Positions 1-9,094 of a stretch of DNA of 40,808 nucleotides are shown in pieces. This DNA is from Bradyrhizobium sp. ORS 375 (lineage in GTDB: Bacteria > Pseudomonadota > Alphaproteobacteria > Rhizobiales > Xanthobacteraceae). Within the stretch, counting starts at the first letter, position 1; the number at the start of each line of letters is the position of its first letter. The stretch spans positions 1 to 40,808 of the forward strand of contig NZ_CAFI01000449.1 of the NCBI RefSeq assembly GCF_000239775.1, read 5' to 3'. The notes under the pieces were generated by a model, which worked only from the letters and a program-made list of their open reading frames with translations, did no database searches and was not told the DNA's origin. The position numbers and the translations under genes are program-made.

Positions 1-1100
1 CTGGCCTGGATCCAGATCTCCTTGCCGCCCTTGCCGATGCGCTTGTACTGGCCGGCGTCGTATTCGCCGCGGCCGAGCTTGTCCCAGAACAGGCGGTAGT
101 CAGTCGAGCTGCGATAGGCAGCGTCGACGAACATCGAATGATGCTGACCCTTGATCTCGTTCAGCGAGTAGCCCAGCGTGCTCAGGAAGTTTTCGTTGGC
201 GTTCAGGATCTTGCCGTCCATCGTGAACTCGATGACCGCCTGCGCCTTGTTGATCGCCGCGATCTGGCCGCCGAAGTCCGCGTTGCGGACGACGTCCTCG
301 GTGATGTCGGTGGCGTACTTGACGACTTTGAACGGCTTGCCGTCCGGGCCCATGATCGGGTTGTAGCTGGCCTGGATCCAAACCTCCTTGCCGCCCTTGC
401 CGATGCGCTTGTACTGACCGGCGTCGTATTCGCCGCGGCCGAGCTTGTCCCAGAACATCCGGTAGTCATGGCTCTGGCGGTACGCCGCATCGACGAACAT
501 CGAGTGGTGCTGGCCCTTGATCTCGGCGAGCGTGTAGCCCAGCGTGGTCAGGAAGTTCTCGTTGGCGTTCAGGATCTTGCCGTCCATCGTGAATTCGATG
601 ACCGCCTGCGCCTTGTTGATCGCGGCGATCTGGCCGCTGAGATCGGCGTTCCTCATCACCTGCTCGGTGATGTCGGTCGCGAACTTCACCACGCGATACG
701 GCTTGCCGTTCGCGTCCATCATCGGGTTGTAGCTGGCCTGGATCCAGACCTCCTTGCCGCCCTTTCCGATCCGCTTGTATTGCCCGGCATCGAACTCGCC
801 GCGGCCGAGCTTGTCCCAGAACATCCGATATTCGTGGCTCTGGCGGTAGGCCGGGTCGACGAACATCGAGTGATGCTGGCCCTTGATCTCGGCGAGCGTG
901 TAACCCAGCGCGTTCAGGAAATTGTCGTTGGCATCGAGGATCGTGCCGTCGAGTCCGAAGGTGATGACAGCTTGCGAGCGGTTCATGGCCGCGATCTGGG
1001 CCTGCATGTCCCTCGTCGCACCCGACGCCTCAGGTGCCTTGGCGGCAGCCGGCCGCGGGCGGCTGCTGCGCGCTCGTGCCTTGGTCTTGCTCGACGCGTT
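1..1100 (-). repeat. In-gene tandem repeat, 366-bp period (PAS units)
   Basis: The motif beginning ctggcctggatcca recurs at 1, 367 and 733, exactly 366 bp apart (122 codons). The two window-edge-proximal units are almost identical over most of their length at both DNA and protein level; the promoter-proximal unit is more diverged. This indicates recent unit duplication or homogenisation. Confidence 0.85.
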
Positions 1101-1166
1101 GTCCTCGCCCGGCGCACCGTCGGCCGTGAAGTCCTGCATGATGTTGTCCTCGTAAGTGTCGCTCAT
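1..1166 (-). CDS. Multi-PAS sensor / probable methyl-accepting chemotaxis protein (3' end outside window)
   Basis: Read leftward from the ATG at 1166 (MSDTYEDNIMQDF), the frame stays open for 388 codons and runs off the left edge. An Ala/Lys/Arg/Pro-rich linker of about 50 residues precedes PAS units of 122 residues each; two are complete and a third is cut by the edge. Each unit carries the same blocks (AEIKGQHHSMFVD, FWDKLGRGE, YKRIGKGGKE, ATDITE), typical of PAS-PAC units in cytoplasmic rhizobial chemoreceptors. No membrane segment or signal peptide is visible. The gene is last in a leftward run STAS-cheY-cheA-cheW and starts 31 bp after cheW, so it probably feeds the same CheA. The signalling domain expected at the C-terminus is not visible, so a histidine kinase or cyclase output cannot be excluded. 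The ligand is unknown. Confidence 0.8.
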   Translation of the reverse strand, partial: MSDTYEDNIMQDFTADGAPGEDNASSKTKARARSSRPRPAAAKAPEASGATRDMQAQIAAMNRSQAVITFGLDGTILDANDNFLNALGYTLAEIKGQHHSMFVDPAYRQSHEYRMFWDKLGRGEFDAGQYKRIGKGGKEVWIQASYNPMMDANGKPYRVVKFATDITEQVMRNADLSGQIAAINKAQAVIEFTMDGKILNANENFLTTLGYTLAEIKGQHHSMFVDAAYRQSHDYRMFWDKLGRGEYDAGQYKRIGKGGKEVWIQASYNPIMGPDGKPFKVVKYATDITEDVVRNADFGGQIAAINKAQAVIEFTMDGKILNANENFLSTLGYSLNEIKGQHHSMFVDAAYRSSTDYRLFWDKLGRGEYDAGQYKRIGKGGKEIWIQA

Positions 1167-1197
1167 GACGATCTCGCAATTGTCTGTTGTGATTAGG

Positions 1198-1713
1198 TCA
1201 GGCGGCGACGGCCGCCGTACGCTTGATGGACTCGGTTGGCATTCCGAACAGGCCAGACAGCGACACCAGCGTCACCATCCGATCCTGGATCGCGACCAGA
1301 CCTTCCAGGAACTGATCCTCGGTCGGCATGCCCATGTCCGGCACGTCGCGGATTTCCTTGGGATCGACGGAGATGATGTCCGACACGGTGTCGACCAGCA
1401 GGCCGACCGTGCGCGTGCCGGCCGCCACGATGATCACGACATGCATGTTGGTCGGCACGGTCACGCCGGTGCCGAACCTGGCGCGGAGATCGAAGATCGG
1501 AACGATGATGCCGCGCAGATTGATGACGCCGCGAACATGCGGCGGCGCGTTCGGGATCATGGTGGTTTCGGTCCAGCCCTTGATCTCGCGGACGACCATG
1601 ATGTCGATGCCGTACTCCTCCTCGCCAAGCGTGAAGGTGATGAACTGCTGCACGTTCTCACTGACCGCCACGTCCTGGCCGAATTGCACGGCCGGCTTGT
1701 TATCAGGCTGCAT
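1198..1713 (-). CDS. cheW: Chemotaxis coupling protein CheW
   Basis: A 171-residue protein of normal CheW length. It links chemoreceptors to the CheA kinase in the cytoplasmic signalling array. The SH3-like CheW fold begins with FITFTLGEEEYGIDIMVVREI near residue 25 and continues with the conserved RGVINLRGIIVPIFDLR stretch near residues 63-80 and a later GLLVDTVSDI segment. The start overlaps the end of cheA by 11 bp, so translation is probably coupled. The PAS-repeat sensor gene follows 31 bp downstream. The N-terminal 22 residues are a polar extension. Confidence 0.93.
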   Translation of the reverse strand: MQPDNKPAVQFGQDVAVSENVQQFITFTLGEEEYGIDIMVVREIKGWTETTMIPNAPPHVRGVINLRGIIVPIFDLRARFGTGVTVPTNMHVVIIVAAGTRTVGLLVDTVSDIISVDPKEIRDVPDMGMPTEDQFLEGLVAIQDRMVTLVSLSGLFGMPTESIKRTAAVAA

Positions 1714-3772
1714 GGGTCAAGTCCTTTTCGGTTTCAGTTGGAGCGTCCGGCGGCGGCAGCCTCATGGCCGTGCCGCGGACGTCGATCTCGTGCAGGCGGG
1801 CGACGTCCAGGATCAGCGCGACCCGGCCGTTGCCGAGAATTGTTGCGCCGCTGATGCCGTCGACGGGCTCGTAGTTGGCTTCGAGGCTCTTCACCACGAC
1901 CTGCTGCTGGCCGAGCAGCTCATCGACGACGATGCCGACGCGGCCGGCGCTTTCGCTCTGGACGATGATCACGATGCCGCGGCAGGGATCGCCGATTGCG
2001 TCGCTGATCGAAAACAGCCGATGCAGATAGACCAGCGGCAGATATTCGCCGCGCAGCGCGAGCACGTGACCGCGGCCGACCACCGGATGAATGTCGGCGG
2101 TCTGCGGCCTGAGGTTTTCGACGATGGCGACGAGCGGAATGATGAACGTCTCACGGCCGACCGAGACGACCATGCCATCGACGACCGCAAGCGTGAGCGG
2201 CAGCGAGAGCGTGAACGACGAGCCGTGGCCGAAGCGCGATTTGACCGAGATTCGTCCGCCCAGCGCCTGCACGTTGCGCTTCACGACGTCCATGCCGACG
2301 CCGCGTCCGGAGATGTTCGAGATGACCTCGGCGGTTGAGAAGGCCGGCAGGAAGATCAGCTCGTTGATCTCGTCGTCGGTCAGATTGGCTCCCGCCGGAA
2401 CCAGGCCACGCGCCTTCGCCTTGGCGAGGATCTTCTCCTTGTTGATACCGCGACCGTCATCCGATACTTCGATGACGATGCGGCCGCTGCGCTGCGCGGC
2501 GGAGAGGTGAATCGTCCCCTGCCGGACCTTTCCTGCGGCGATACGCTCGACCGGCGGTTCGATGCCGTGATCGAGCGCGTTGCGGATCATATGGGTGAGC
2601 GGATCGTTGAGCTGCTCGATGACCGTCTTGTCGATCTCGGTCATCTCACCCGAGGTGACGATGCGCACTTCCTTGCCCAGCGTGGCCGCGAGCTCGCGCA
2701 CGATCCGGGGCATCCGCGCGAACACCGACTTCACCGGCTGGGCGCGGATCGCCATCACGCTTTCCTGCAGCTCGCGCGCGCTCTGCGCCAGCGCCTCGAT
2801 GCCCTGGATGAGCTCCGGATATTTGTCGGCCGGCAGTCCGAGCCCCTGCTCCGTCAGCATCGCCTGGCTGATCACGAGCTCGCCGACGAGGTTGACCAGC
2901 CGGTCGACCTTGTCGACGTCGACGCGGATCGATTGCGCGACGCCGACGGCGGCGACCGTTGCGGCGACGGCGCCGGTGCTGTCGCTGGCGCCCGTCGTGT
3001 CGCTGGCAGCGGCCTCAGCGCGAGGCGCGGCGGGCTCCGACGATTCGATCTCGAGATCGCAATCGTCCTCGACGAACTCGAAGACGTCCTGGATCGCCGA
3101 ACGCGGCACCGCCGTGTCGAGCGTGAACGACCAGTTGAGATAGGCCGCCTCGGGGTCGAGCGATTCGAGCGGCGGCAGGTTCGAGCCGTCCACTTCGGTG
3201 CTCAGCGAGCCCAGCTTGCCCAGCTGCCGGATCAGCAGCAGCGGCTCGTTGGCCTTCTTGAGCATCTCCGTGTGCGGGCGGAACCTGATACGGTAGGTCT
3301 GCTCGGTGAGGGTTTTCGCCTCCGGAACCGCAGGCGCCGACGCGACGTCTGCGGACTGGCCCGCCCCTTGCAGCGCATCGCGCATCGCCGCGCTGATATC
3401 GCCGCCGAAGTTCGGCGGCAGCTGCTGCTCCAGCCGGGCCGCATTCACGATGTCCGCGAGCGCGTCGCTCGCACGCAGGAGCAACTGCTTGATGTCGTGT
3501 GTCGCCGGGATCTTGTGATCGCGAAGAGCGTCGAGCAGGCTCTCGAACGTATGCGAGAACGCCACCAGATCCGTGCAGCCGAACGCGCCGGCGCCGCCCT
3601 TCACGGAGTGAACCGAGCGGAAGATCGCGTGCAGCGTCTCGTCGTCCTCCTGCCCGTTGGCCAGGAGCTCGAGGTTGGACTGCAGGGCGTCCATCAGCTC
3701 GGCGCATTCCTCGAAATAGGTCTTGCGGAACTGCGCAACCGGATATGCTTCGCTGTCTGATGTCACGGGCAT
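1703..3772 (-). CDS. cheA: Chemotaxis histidine kinase CheA
   Basis: A 689-residue hybrid-fold kinase that autophosphorylates and passes phosphate to CheY. The N-terminal Hpt domain carries the phospho-accepting His55 in the motif FRSVHSVKGGAGAFG. A Pro/Ala-rich linker and a second small domain (about 155-250) follow. The dimerisation helices (RVDVDKVDRLVNLVGELV) come near 285. The ATPase domain contains HMIRNALDHGIE (N box), DDGRGINKEKI (G1) and GRGVGMDVVKR (G2). The last 150 residues or so are a CheW-like regulatory domain. All catalytic motifs look intact. It overlaps cheY by 10 bp and cheW by 11 bp. Neither cheB nor cheR is in the window. Confidence 0.95.
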   Translation of the reverse strand: MPVTSDSEAYPVAQFRKTYFEECAELMDALQSNLELLANGQEDDETLHAIFRSVHSVKGGAGAFGCTDLVAFSHTFESLLDALRDHKIPATHDIKQLLLRASDALADIVNAARLEQQLPPNFGGDISAAMRDALQGAGQSADVASAPAVPEAKTLTEQTYRIRFRPHTEMLKKANEPLLLIRQLGKLGSLSTEVDGSNLPPLESLDPEAAYLNWSFTLDTAVPRSAIQDVFEFVEDDCDLEIESSEPAAPRAEAAASDTTGASDSTGAVAATVAAVGVAQSIRVDVDKVDRLVNLVGELVISQAMLTEQGLGLPADKYPELIQGIEALAQSARELQESVMAIRAQPVKSVFARMPRIVRELAATLGKEVRIVTSGEMTEIDKTVIEQLNDPLTHMIRNALDHGIEPPVERIAAGKVRQGTIHLSAAQRSGRIVIEVSDDGRGINKEKILAKAKARGLVPAGANLTDDEINELIFLPAFSTAEVISNISGRGVGMDVVKRNVQALGGRISVKSRFGHGSSFTLSLPLTLAVVDGMVVSVGRETFIIPLVAIVENLRPQTADIHPVVGRGHVLALRGEYLPLVYLHRLFSISDAIGDPCRGIVIIVQSESAGRVGIVVDELLGQQQVVVKSLEANYEPVDGISGATILGNGRVALILDVARLHEIDVRGTAMRLPPPDAPTETEKDLTHAA

Positions 3773-4128
3773 ACCCGGTTGACGGTCGCGATCAGTTGCT
3801 CCGGATTGAAGGGCTTGACGAGCCAGCCCGTCGCGCCGGCCGCCTTGCCGTCGGCCTTCTTGGTCCCGTCGCTCTCGGTCGTCAGAATCAGGATCGGCAC
3901 GGCGCGGTGCTGGCTGCCGGAGCGCACGTTCTTGATCAGCGAAATGCCGTCCATGTTCGGCATGTTCAGATCGGTGATGATCAGATCGAACTTGCCGCCG
4001 GTCAGCACGTTGAGCGCCGCCTTGCCGTCCTCGGCCTCTGCCACATCGAAGCCGGCCTTCTTCAAGGTGAAGGCCACCATGTCGCGCATGGTCTTCGAGT
4101 CGTCGACTGCCAGAATTCGCTTGGTCAT
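3763..4128 (-). CDS. cheY: Single-domain response regulator CheY
   Basis: A 121-residue receiver domain with no output domain. The ATG at 4128 gives the canonical beginning MTKRILAVDDSKTMR; the open frame continues upstream, but that part is an overlap with the STAS gene. Acidic pocket Asp9/Asp10, phospho-acceptor Asp53 (ITDLNMPNMDG), the Thr83/Thr84 position and Lys105 (LVKPF) are all present. It is the probable phosphotransfer partner of the adjacent CheA. Whether it binds the flagellar switch or another target cannot be told from sequence. The start lies one base after the stop of the STAS gene. Confidence 0.94.
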   Translation of the reverse strand: MTKRILAVDDSKTMRDMVAFTLKKAGFDVAEAEDGKAALNVLTGGKFDLIITDLNMPNMDGISLIKNVRSGSQHRAVPILILTTESDGTKKADGKAAGATGWLVKPFNPEQLIATVNRVCP

Positions 4129-4129
4129 G

Positions 4130-4453
4130 TCATTCCATCCAATTTTCAAACTCGTTGCGAAGGCCCAGGTCGGCGATCGCCGTCCTGAACAGCTCCGATG
4201 CCTGCATGATCCTGAACGACCTGTTCGCGGCTCGCGCTCCGCGGCCCGCAGCAAGCAGGATCTGGACGCAAGGCGTCGACATCCGCTCCACACCGCTCGC
4301 GTCGAGCAGGATGTCGCCGGCGTTCGCGAGCTGGATCATCTCATCGCGCAGCTGCGCGGCCTGGGTCAGATCGAGCATTTGCGGAAGCGGATGAGCAGCG
4401 ATCTGCGACTCGTCAGCTGCGCCAGGGTTCATCGTCATCATCGCGTCCGTCAT
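4130..4453 (-). CDS. STAS-domain protein of the chemotaxis operon
   Basis: With the ATG at 4453 (MTDAMMTMNPGAADES) the product is 107 residues, the size of a lone STAS (anti-sigma-factor-antagonist-like) domain. The core reads LDLTQAAQLRDEMIQLA, then ILLDASGVERMSTPCVQILLAAGR, which aligns with the D-x-SGVxxMDSSG strand-loop of SpoIIAA-like proteins; here the loop is MSTPC, so Ser or Thr could be the phosphorylatable residue. An upstream in-frame start would add 35 Arg/Ser-rich residues that do not look native. It is the first gene of the operon and likely modulates or localises the Che complex, but that role is inferred only from position. Confidence 0.8.
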   Translation of the reverse strand: MTDAMMTMNPGAADESQIAAHPLPQMLDLTQAAQLRDEMIQLANAGDILLDASGVERMSTPCVQILLAAGRGARAANRSFRIMQASELFRTAIADLGLRNEFENWME

Positions 4454-5037
4454 TCTCGAAAATCCGTGGAGTGCTCCGGCCGCGGCGCAAATCACGCGGC
4501 GGGCAACTCCGGTGTTTGATGTCTTGCTGGCAGAGCTTCGATGCCTGCCGGAACTCATTCAAATTGTGTGGAAAGCGATTGTTGGACTGTTAAAGATGAG
4601 AGCCGTAATACTACGGCCGCTCTACCTGGGCGTGCCTGGCTTTCCGACAAAGCACCGCACTCTGTTGCAAGATGCTCTCAACTAAGCTCGATTCCGCACG
4701 GATTGCCGCCGGGTCATGCTGACGGAATTGACGCCAGCGACGATCCTCGGCCTCGATGCCGGCGTTCTGCCGTCGATGGCCGGTCGAAGGATGAAAGATG
4801 CAATGAAACATGACTTGTCAGCTCGGCGAATTCGCCAAGGCTGATAACAAGGCCATCGTTAAGGGAGTTGCCGCCCGGTGGTAGACCGAGGGCCCGGAAG
4901 ACTACGGTACCGGGCGCCAGGCAGACAGGTCGACGAGGACACGGCCCCGTGTGCACGCTTCAGGGCGCAGTGCGGGAGTCAGCGCTGGCAGGGATGCGCC
5001 GCCCGGTCGGAGCGAGCGCCGACTGCACCGCAGTGTC
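4454..5037. other. Non-coding gap between che operon and sugar transporter
   Basis: About 580 bp with no convincing gene: open frames here lack family motifs and plausible codon pattern. It must hold the promoter of the leftward che operon, but I could not place confident -35/-10, sigma-28 or sigma-54 boxes. Confidence 0.6.
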
Positions 5038-5070
5038 ACTGCCGGCGGACGTGCTGACGCCGCCGGCAGT
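5038..5070 (-). terminator. Hairpin just downstream of gguB
   Basis: Perfect 11-bp inverted repeat (actgccggcgg / ccgccggcagt) with an 11-nt loop, starting 11 bp after the gguB stop. There is no T tract on the transcribed strand, so it may be a Rho-assisted terminator or an mRNA 3'-end stabiliser. Confidence 0.6.
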
Positions 5071-5080
5071 ATTCGAGATG

Positions 5081-6271
5081 TCAGCGACGCTGATTGTAGA
5101 CGTCGATGCAGACGGCGCCGAGCAGCACCAGGCCCTTGATGACCTGCTGATAATCGATGCCGATGCCGAGGATCGACATGCCGTTGTTCATCACGCCCAT
5201 GATCATGGCGCCGATCACGGCGCCGCCGACGCGGCCGACGCCGCCATAGGCCGAGGCGCCGCCGATGAAGCAGGCCGCGATGACGTCGAGCTCGAAGCCG
5301 AGGCCGGCCTTCGGGGTCGCGGTGTTGAGACGGGCGGCGAAGATCAGGCCGGCCAGCGCCGCCAGCACGCCCATGTTGACGAAGGTCAGGAACACCAGCC
5401 GCTCGGCCTTGATGCCCGACAGCTTGGCCGCCTTGGCGTTGCCGCCGACCGCATAGATCTGCCGGCCGACCACGGTGCGGCGCGTCATGAAGCCGTAGAG
5501 CGCGATCAGCGCCACCATGATCACCAGCACGTTGGGCAGGCCGCGATGCGAGGCGATCAGGTAGGTGAAATACATCAGCACACCGGCGAGCACGACGTTC
5601 TTGGCGGCGAACACGCCGAACGGCTCGACGTCGATGCCGTGCTCGACCTCACGCGCGCGGCCCTTGACGCTGGCATAGACCAGGATGAGCGTCAGGACGG
5701 CGCCGATCGCGAGCGACGTCGGATTGAGGTGGGCGGCGCCGGGAAACAGCTCCGGAATGAAGCCGGACGAGAGTTTCTGGAAGGTCGCCGGGAACGGACC
5801 GACCGACTGTCCCTGCAGCAGCGCCAGCGCCAAGCCCTTGAACACCAGCATTCCGGCCAGGGTGACGATGAAGGAGGGAATGCCGAAATAGGCCACCCAA
5901 TAGCCTTGCGCCGCGCCGATCACGCCGCCGACAATCAGGCAGGCGATGATCGCGAGCGGGAAGTCGACGTGGTAGCGCACCATCAGCACGGCGGCGACCG
6001 CGCCGACGAAGCCCGCGACCGAGCCGACCGACAGGTCGATATGCCCGGTCACGATCACCAGCAGCATGCCCAGCGCCATGATGACGATGTAGCTGTTCTG
6101 CAGCACCAGGTTGGTGAGGTTGAGCGGCTGCAGCAGGGTGCCGTCGGTCATGATCTGGAAGAACAGCATGATGACGAACAGCGACATCAGCATGCCGTAG
6201 CTGCGCAGATTGTTCTTCAGAAAGCCGGCGTGGGGCTTCTCTTCCGGGAGTGAAACCGTCTTGTCGGTCAT
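5081..6271 (-). CDS. gguB: Multiple-sugar ABC transporter permease GguB
   Basis: A 396-residue inner-membrane permease of the branched-chain/ribose (BPD_transp_2) family. It has about ten hydrophobic segments and the family signature GHIDLSVGSVAGFVGA near residue 75, plus the conserved YAVGGNAKAAKLSGI and IGGASAYGGVG stretches in the second half. The length matches the longer GguB/XylH subgroup (about 390-400) rather than RbsC (about 320). It forms the channel for the ChvE binding protein with GguA, 21 bp upstream. It is the last gene of chvE-gguA-gguB and is followed by a strong hairpin. Confidence 0.92.
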   Translation of the reverse strand: MTDKTVSLPEEKPHAGFLKNNLRSYGMLMSLFVIMLFFQIMTDGTLLQPLNLTNLVLQNSYIVIMALGMLLVIVTGHIDLSVGSVAGFVGAVAAVLMVRYHVDFPLAIIACLIVGGVIGAAQGYWVAYFGIPSFIVTLAGMLVFKGLALALLQGQSVGPFPATFQKLSSGFIPELFPGAAHLNPTSLAIGAVLTLILVYASVKGRAREVEHGIDVEPFGVFAAKNVVLAGVLMYFTYLIASHRGLPNVLVIMVALIALYGFMTRRTVVGRQIYAVGGNAKAAKLSGIKAERLVFLTFVNMGVLAALAGLIFAARLNTATPKAGLGFELDVIAACFIGGASAYGGVGRVGGAVIGAMIMGVMNNGMSILGIGIDYQQVIKGLVLLGAVCIDVYNQRR

Positions 6272-6292
6272 GGCTGGTGTCCTCCCGGCCGC

Positions 6293-7843
6293 TTAGGCGG
6301 CCGTCTCCTGGTTCGTAAGGGCTTCGTTGCGCATGATGGCGCGCATGATCTTTTCCTGCGTCGCGTCCTTGCCGGCGAATTCGCCGACGAAGGCGCCGTC
6401 ATTCATGACGCAGATCCGGTCGCAGATTCCGAGCAGCTCCGGCATTTCCGACGAGATCACCACCACACCCCGGCCGGCGTCCGCAAGCTCCTGGATGATA
6501 CAGTAGATCTCATATTTGGCGCCGACGTCGATGCCGCGGGTGGGCTCGTCCAGGATCAACACCTTGGGATCGGTCATCAGCCATTTCGACAGCACGACCT
6601 TCTGCTGGTTGCCGCCGGAGAGCTGGCCGGCCTCCTGGTAGACATCCGAGCAGCGGATGCGCATGCGGCCGCGGTAGCCGGACGCCGCCTTGAGCTCGGC
6701 GATGTCGTCGATCACGCCCTTCGGCGCGACCTGGCCGAGGCTGGCGAGGGTGATGTTCTTGCGCACGTCATCGGCAAGGATCAGGCCGAGTTGCTTGCGG
6801 TCCTCGGTCACATAGGCGAGGCCGGCGTCGATCGCCGCCGGCACGCTGGTGAGATTGACATCGCGGCCTTCCAGCCGGGCGCGGCCCGAGATGTTGACGC
6901 CCCAGGAGCGGCCGAACAGGCTCATCGCGAATTCGGTGCGGCCGGCGCCCATCAGCCCGGCGATGCCGACGATCTCGCCGCGGCGCACCTCGAAGTCGAC
7001 GTTCTTGATGACGCGCCGGTCCGGGTGCTGCGGATGGAACACCGTCCAGTTCTCGACCGTGAACACCGGCTCGCCGATGTCAGGCTGGCGTTCGGGGAAG
7101 CGGTGCGCCATGTCGCGGTTGACCATGCTCTTGATGATGCGGTCCTCGAGCACCGGCTCGGCGCGGCAGTCGATGCCGTCGACGCTGCGGCCGTCGCGCA
7201 GCACGGTGATGCGGTCGGCGACGCGGGCAACCTCGTTCAGCTTGTGCGTGATCAGGATCGACGAGATGCCCTGCTCGCGGAAGGCGACGAGACGGTCGAG
7301 CAGCGCGGCGCTGTCAGCCTCGTTGAGGCTTGCGGTCGGCTCGTCCAGGATCAGCAGCTTGACGCGCTTGGACAGCGCCTTGGCGATTTCGACCAGCTGC
7401 TGCTTGCCGACGCCGAGATCGGTGATCAGCGTATCCGGGGATTCCTTCAGGCCGACCTGGGCCAGCAATTGCTGGGTGCGGCGGTAGACCTCGTCGCGAT
7501 CGATGACCCCGAAGCGCGACGGCGCGTGCGACAGGAAGATGTTCTCCGCGATCGACATCAGCGGGATCAGCGCGAGCTCCTGGTGGATGATGATGATGCC
7601 GAGCGCCTCGGAATCATTGATGTCGCGGAACTTTCGCTCCTCGCCCTCGAAGATGATCTGGCCTTCGTAGCGGCCATGCGGATAGACGCCGCTCAGCACC
7701 TTCATCAGGGTCGACTTGCCGGCGCCGTTCTCGCCGACCAGCGCGTGGATCTCGCCGGGCTCGACGGTGAAGCTGACGTCGCGCAGGGCCTGCACGTTTC
7801 CAAAGCTCTTGCTGACGTTGCGCATTTCCAGGATTGCGGTCAT
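6293..7843 (-). CDS. gguA: Multiple-sugar ABC transporter ATPase GguA
   Basis: A 516-residue protein with two ABC domains in one chain, as usual for CUT2 sugar importers. Domain 1 has Walker [10 protein letters not shown] near residue 37, a degenerate signature (LGVGKQQ) and Walker [12 protein letters not shown]. Domain 2 has a degenerate Walker A (GLMGAGRTE), a consensus signature LSGGNQQK and Walker [12 protein letters not shown]. The asymmetry is characteristic of this family. It powers uptake of sugars captured by ChvE through GguB. The gap to chvE is 110 bp and carries a hairpin; gguB follows 21 bp later. Confidence 0.94.
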   Translation of the reverse strand: MTAILEMRNVSKSFGNVQALRDVSFTVEPGEIHALVGENGAGKSTLMKVLSGVYPHGRYEGQIIFEGEERKFRDINDSEALGIIIIHQELALIPLMSIAENIFLSHAPSRFGVIDRDEVYRRTQQLLAQVGLKESPDTLITDLGVGKQQLVEIAKALSKRVKLLILDEPTASLNEADSAALLDRLVAFREQGISSILITHKLNEVARVADRITVLRDGRSVDGIDCRAEPVLEDRIIKSMVNRDMAHRFPERQPDIGEPVFTVENWTVFHPQHPDRRVIKNVDFEVRRGEIVGIAGLMGAGRTEFAMSLFGRSWGVNISGRARLEGRDVNLTSVPAAIDAGLAYVTEDRKQLGLILADDVRKNITLASLGQVAPKGVIDDIAELKAASGYRGRMRIRCSDVYQEAGQLSGGNQQKVVLSKWLMTDPKVLILDEPTRGIDVGAKYEIYCIIQELADAGRGVVVISSEMPELLGICDRICVMNDGAFVGEFAGKDATQEKIMRAIMRNEALTNQETAA

Positions 7844-7905
7844 CGTCTCGTGTCCCTGTTCATGACGCCACTCGCCGCCGCCGCGCGAGCTTCAAATAAG
7901 ATGTC

Positions 7906-7931
7906 CCCCTCCCCGGAGACCGGGGAGAGGG
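7906..7931 (-). repeat. GC-rich hairpin between chvE and gguA
   Basis: An inverted repeat (ccctccccgg, AGA loop, ccggggagaggg, with a two-base bulge) lies about 25 bp beyond the chvE stop. It belongs to the CCCTCTCCCCGG type of extragenic palindrome also seen near 31.6 kb. It may stabilise the chvE transcript or reduce read-through into gguA. Confidence 0.6.
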
Positions 7932-7953
7932 TTGCTCGACTCTTAGACCAGGA

Positions 7954-9024
7954 TCACTGGAACTGCGACTTCTTGTAGTAGCCGCTCTCGACCAGGACCT
8001 TCTCCCAGTTGCTCTTGTCGACCACGACCGGCTTGAGCAGGTAGGACGGAACGACCTTGACGCCGTTGTTGTAGGTCTTGGTGTCGTTGACCGGGACTTC
8101 CTTGCCGGCCAGCGAGGCGTCGACCATGTCGGCGGTCACCTTGGCGAGATCGCGGGTGTCCTTGAAGATGGTCGAGTACTGGTCGCCGCGCAGCATCGCC
8201 TTGATCGACGGCACCTCGGCGTCCTGGCCGGAGATCACCGGCATCGGCTGATCGGCGCTGCCATAGCCCACGCCCTTCAGCGAGGAGATGATGCCGATCG
8301 AGAGGCCGTCATAGGGCGACAGCACCGCGTCGACGCGCTTCTTGCCGTAGAAGGCGCTCAGCAGATTGTCCATGCGGGCCTGGGCGGTGGCGCCGTCCCA
8401 GCGCAGGGTCGCGACCTTGTCCATGCCCTTCTGGCCGGAGCCGATCACGAGCTTGCCGGAGTCGAGATAGGGCTGCAGCACCGACATCGCGCCGTTGTAG
8501 AAGAAGTAGGCGTTGTTGTCGTCCGGCGAGCCGCCGAACAGCTCGATGTTGAACGGCCCCTTGCCGTCCTTCAGGCCAAGCTTGTCGACGATCGACTGCG
8601 CCTGCAGCACGCCGACCTGGAAGTTGTCGAACGTCGCGTAATAGTCGAGGTTCGGCGTGTCGCGGATCAGGCGGTCATAGGCGATCACGGTGATGCCCTT
8701 GGCCTTGGCCTGCTTCAGCACGTCGGACAGCGTGGTGCCGTCGATCGCCGCGATGACCAGCACCTTCGCGCCCTTGGTCACCATGTTCTCGATCTGCGAG
8801 AGCTGGTTCGGAATGTCGTCCTCGGCATATTGCAGATCGGTGGCGTAGCCGCGATCCTTCAGCACCTTGACGATGTTGTTGCCGTCGTCGATCCAGCGCG
8901 CCGAGGATTTGGTCGGCATCGCGATGCCGACGGTCCCCTTGCTCTGGGCCATGGCGGCGCTGGACAGCGCCAGAGCGCCGAGGCCGGCCAAAGCGGCGGC
9001 CATGATGGTCTTGAAATTCAGCAT
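7954..9024 (-). CDS. chvE: Multiple-monosaccharide binding protein ChvE
   Basis: A 356-residue periplasmic binding protein. A Sec signal peptide ends at AMA-QS (cleavage after about residue 26), followed by [20 protein letters not shown], the typical ChvE/SBP N-lobe start. Later conserved parts are [16 protein letters not shown], the ligand-contacting [11 protein letters not shown], and [16 protein letters not shown]. In Agrobacterium and Azospirillum, ChvE binds arabinose, galactose, glucose, xylose and some acidic sugars, and can also present them to a membrane sensor. Here it sits 140 bp downstream of an arabinose-oxidation operon, which supports pentose uptake. The start is backed by the purine-rich AAGAGGGAGTG about 5 nt before the ATG. 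Three 16-bp repeats lie in its leader. Confidence 0.94.
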   Translation of the reverse strand: MLNFKTIMAAALAGLGALALSSAAMAQSKGTVGIAMPTKSSARWIDDGNNIVKVLKDRGYATDLQYAEDDIPNQLSQIENMVTKGAKVLVIAAIDGTTLSDVLKQAKAKGITVIAYDRLIRDTPNLDYYATFDNFQVGVLQAQSIVDKLGLKDGKGPFNIELFGGSPDDNNAYFFYNGAMSVLQPYLDSGKLVIGSGQKGMDKVATLRWDGATAQARMDNLLSAFYGKKRVDAVLSPYDGLSIGIISSLKGVGYGSADQPMPVISGQDAEVPSIKAMLRGDQYSTIFKDTRDLAKVTADMVDASLAGKEVPVNDTKTYNNGVKVVPSYLLKPVVVDKSNWEKVLVESGYYKKSQFQ

Positions 9025-9034
9025 GCTTCACTCC

Positions 9035-9082
9035 CTCTTGGATTTTCGAACTCTTGAGTTTTCGAACTCTTGGATTTTCGAA
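9035..9082 (-). repeat. Three 16-bp direct repeats in the chvE leader
   Basis: The unit ctcttgRRttttcgaa occurs three times head-to-tail at 9035-9050, 9051-9066 and 9067-9082. Units 1 and 3 are identical; unit 2 differs at two adjacent bases. Each unit ends in the palindrome ttcgaa. The array ends about 10 bp before the chvE ATG, so the first unit lies next to the ribosome-binding site. Confidence 0.8.
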
Positions 9083-9094
9083 TTTCGATAAGAC

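Noticed and set aside
138-1196. Long rightward open frame opposite the PAS sensor
   Set aside because: Antisense shadow in high-GC DNA: it mirrors the PAS repeat and shows no family motif.
4660-4690. Possible sigma-54 promoter (CGCAC...TTGCA) in the gap upstream of the che operon
   Set aside because: The spacer is one base short of consensus, the GG of the -24 box is missing, and it points away from the che genes.
4868-6253. 461-codon rightward frame opposite gguB
   Set aside because: His/Asp/Gln-rich composition typical of antisense translation of a membrane protein; gguB on the other strand has full family signatures.
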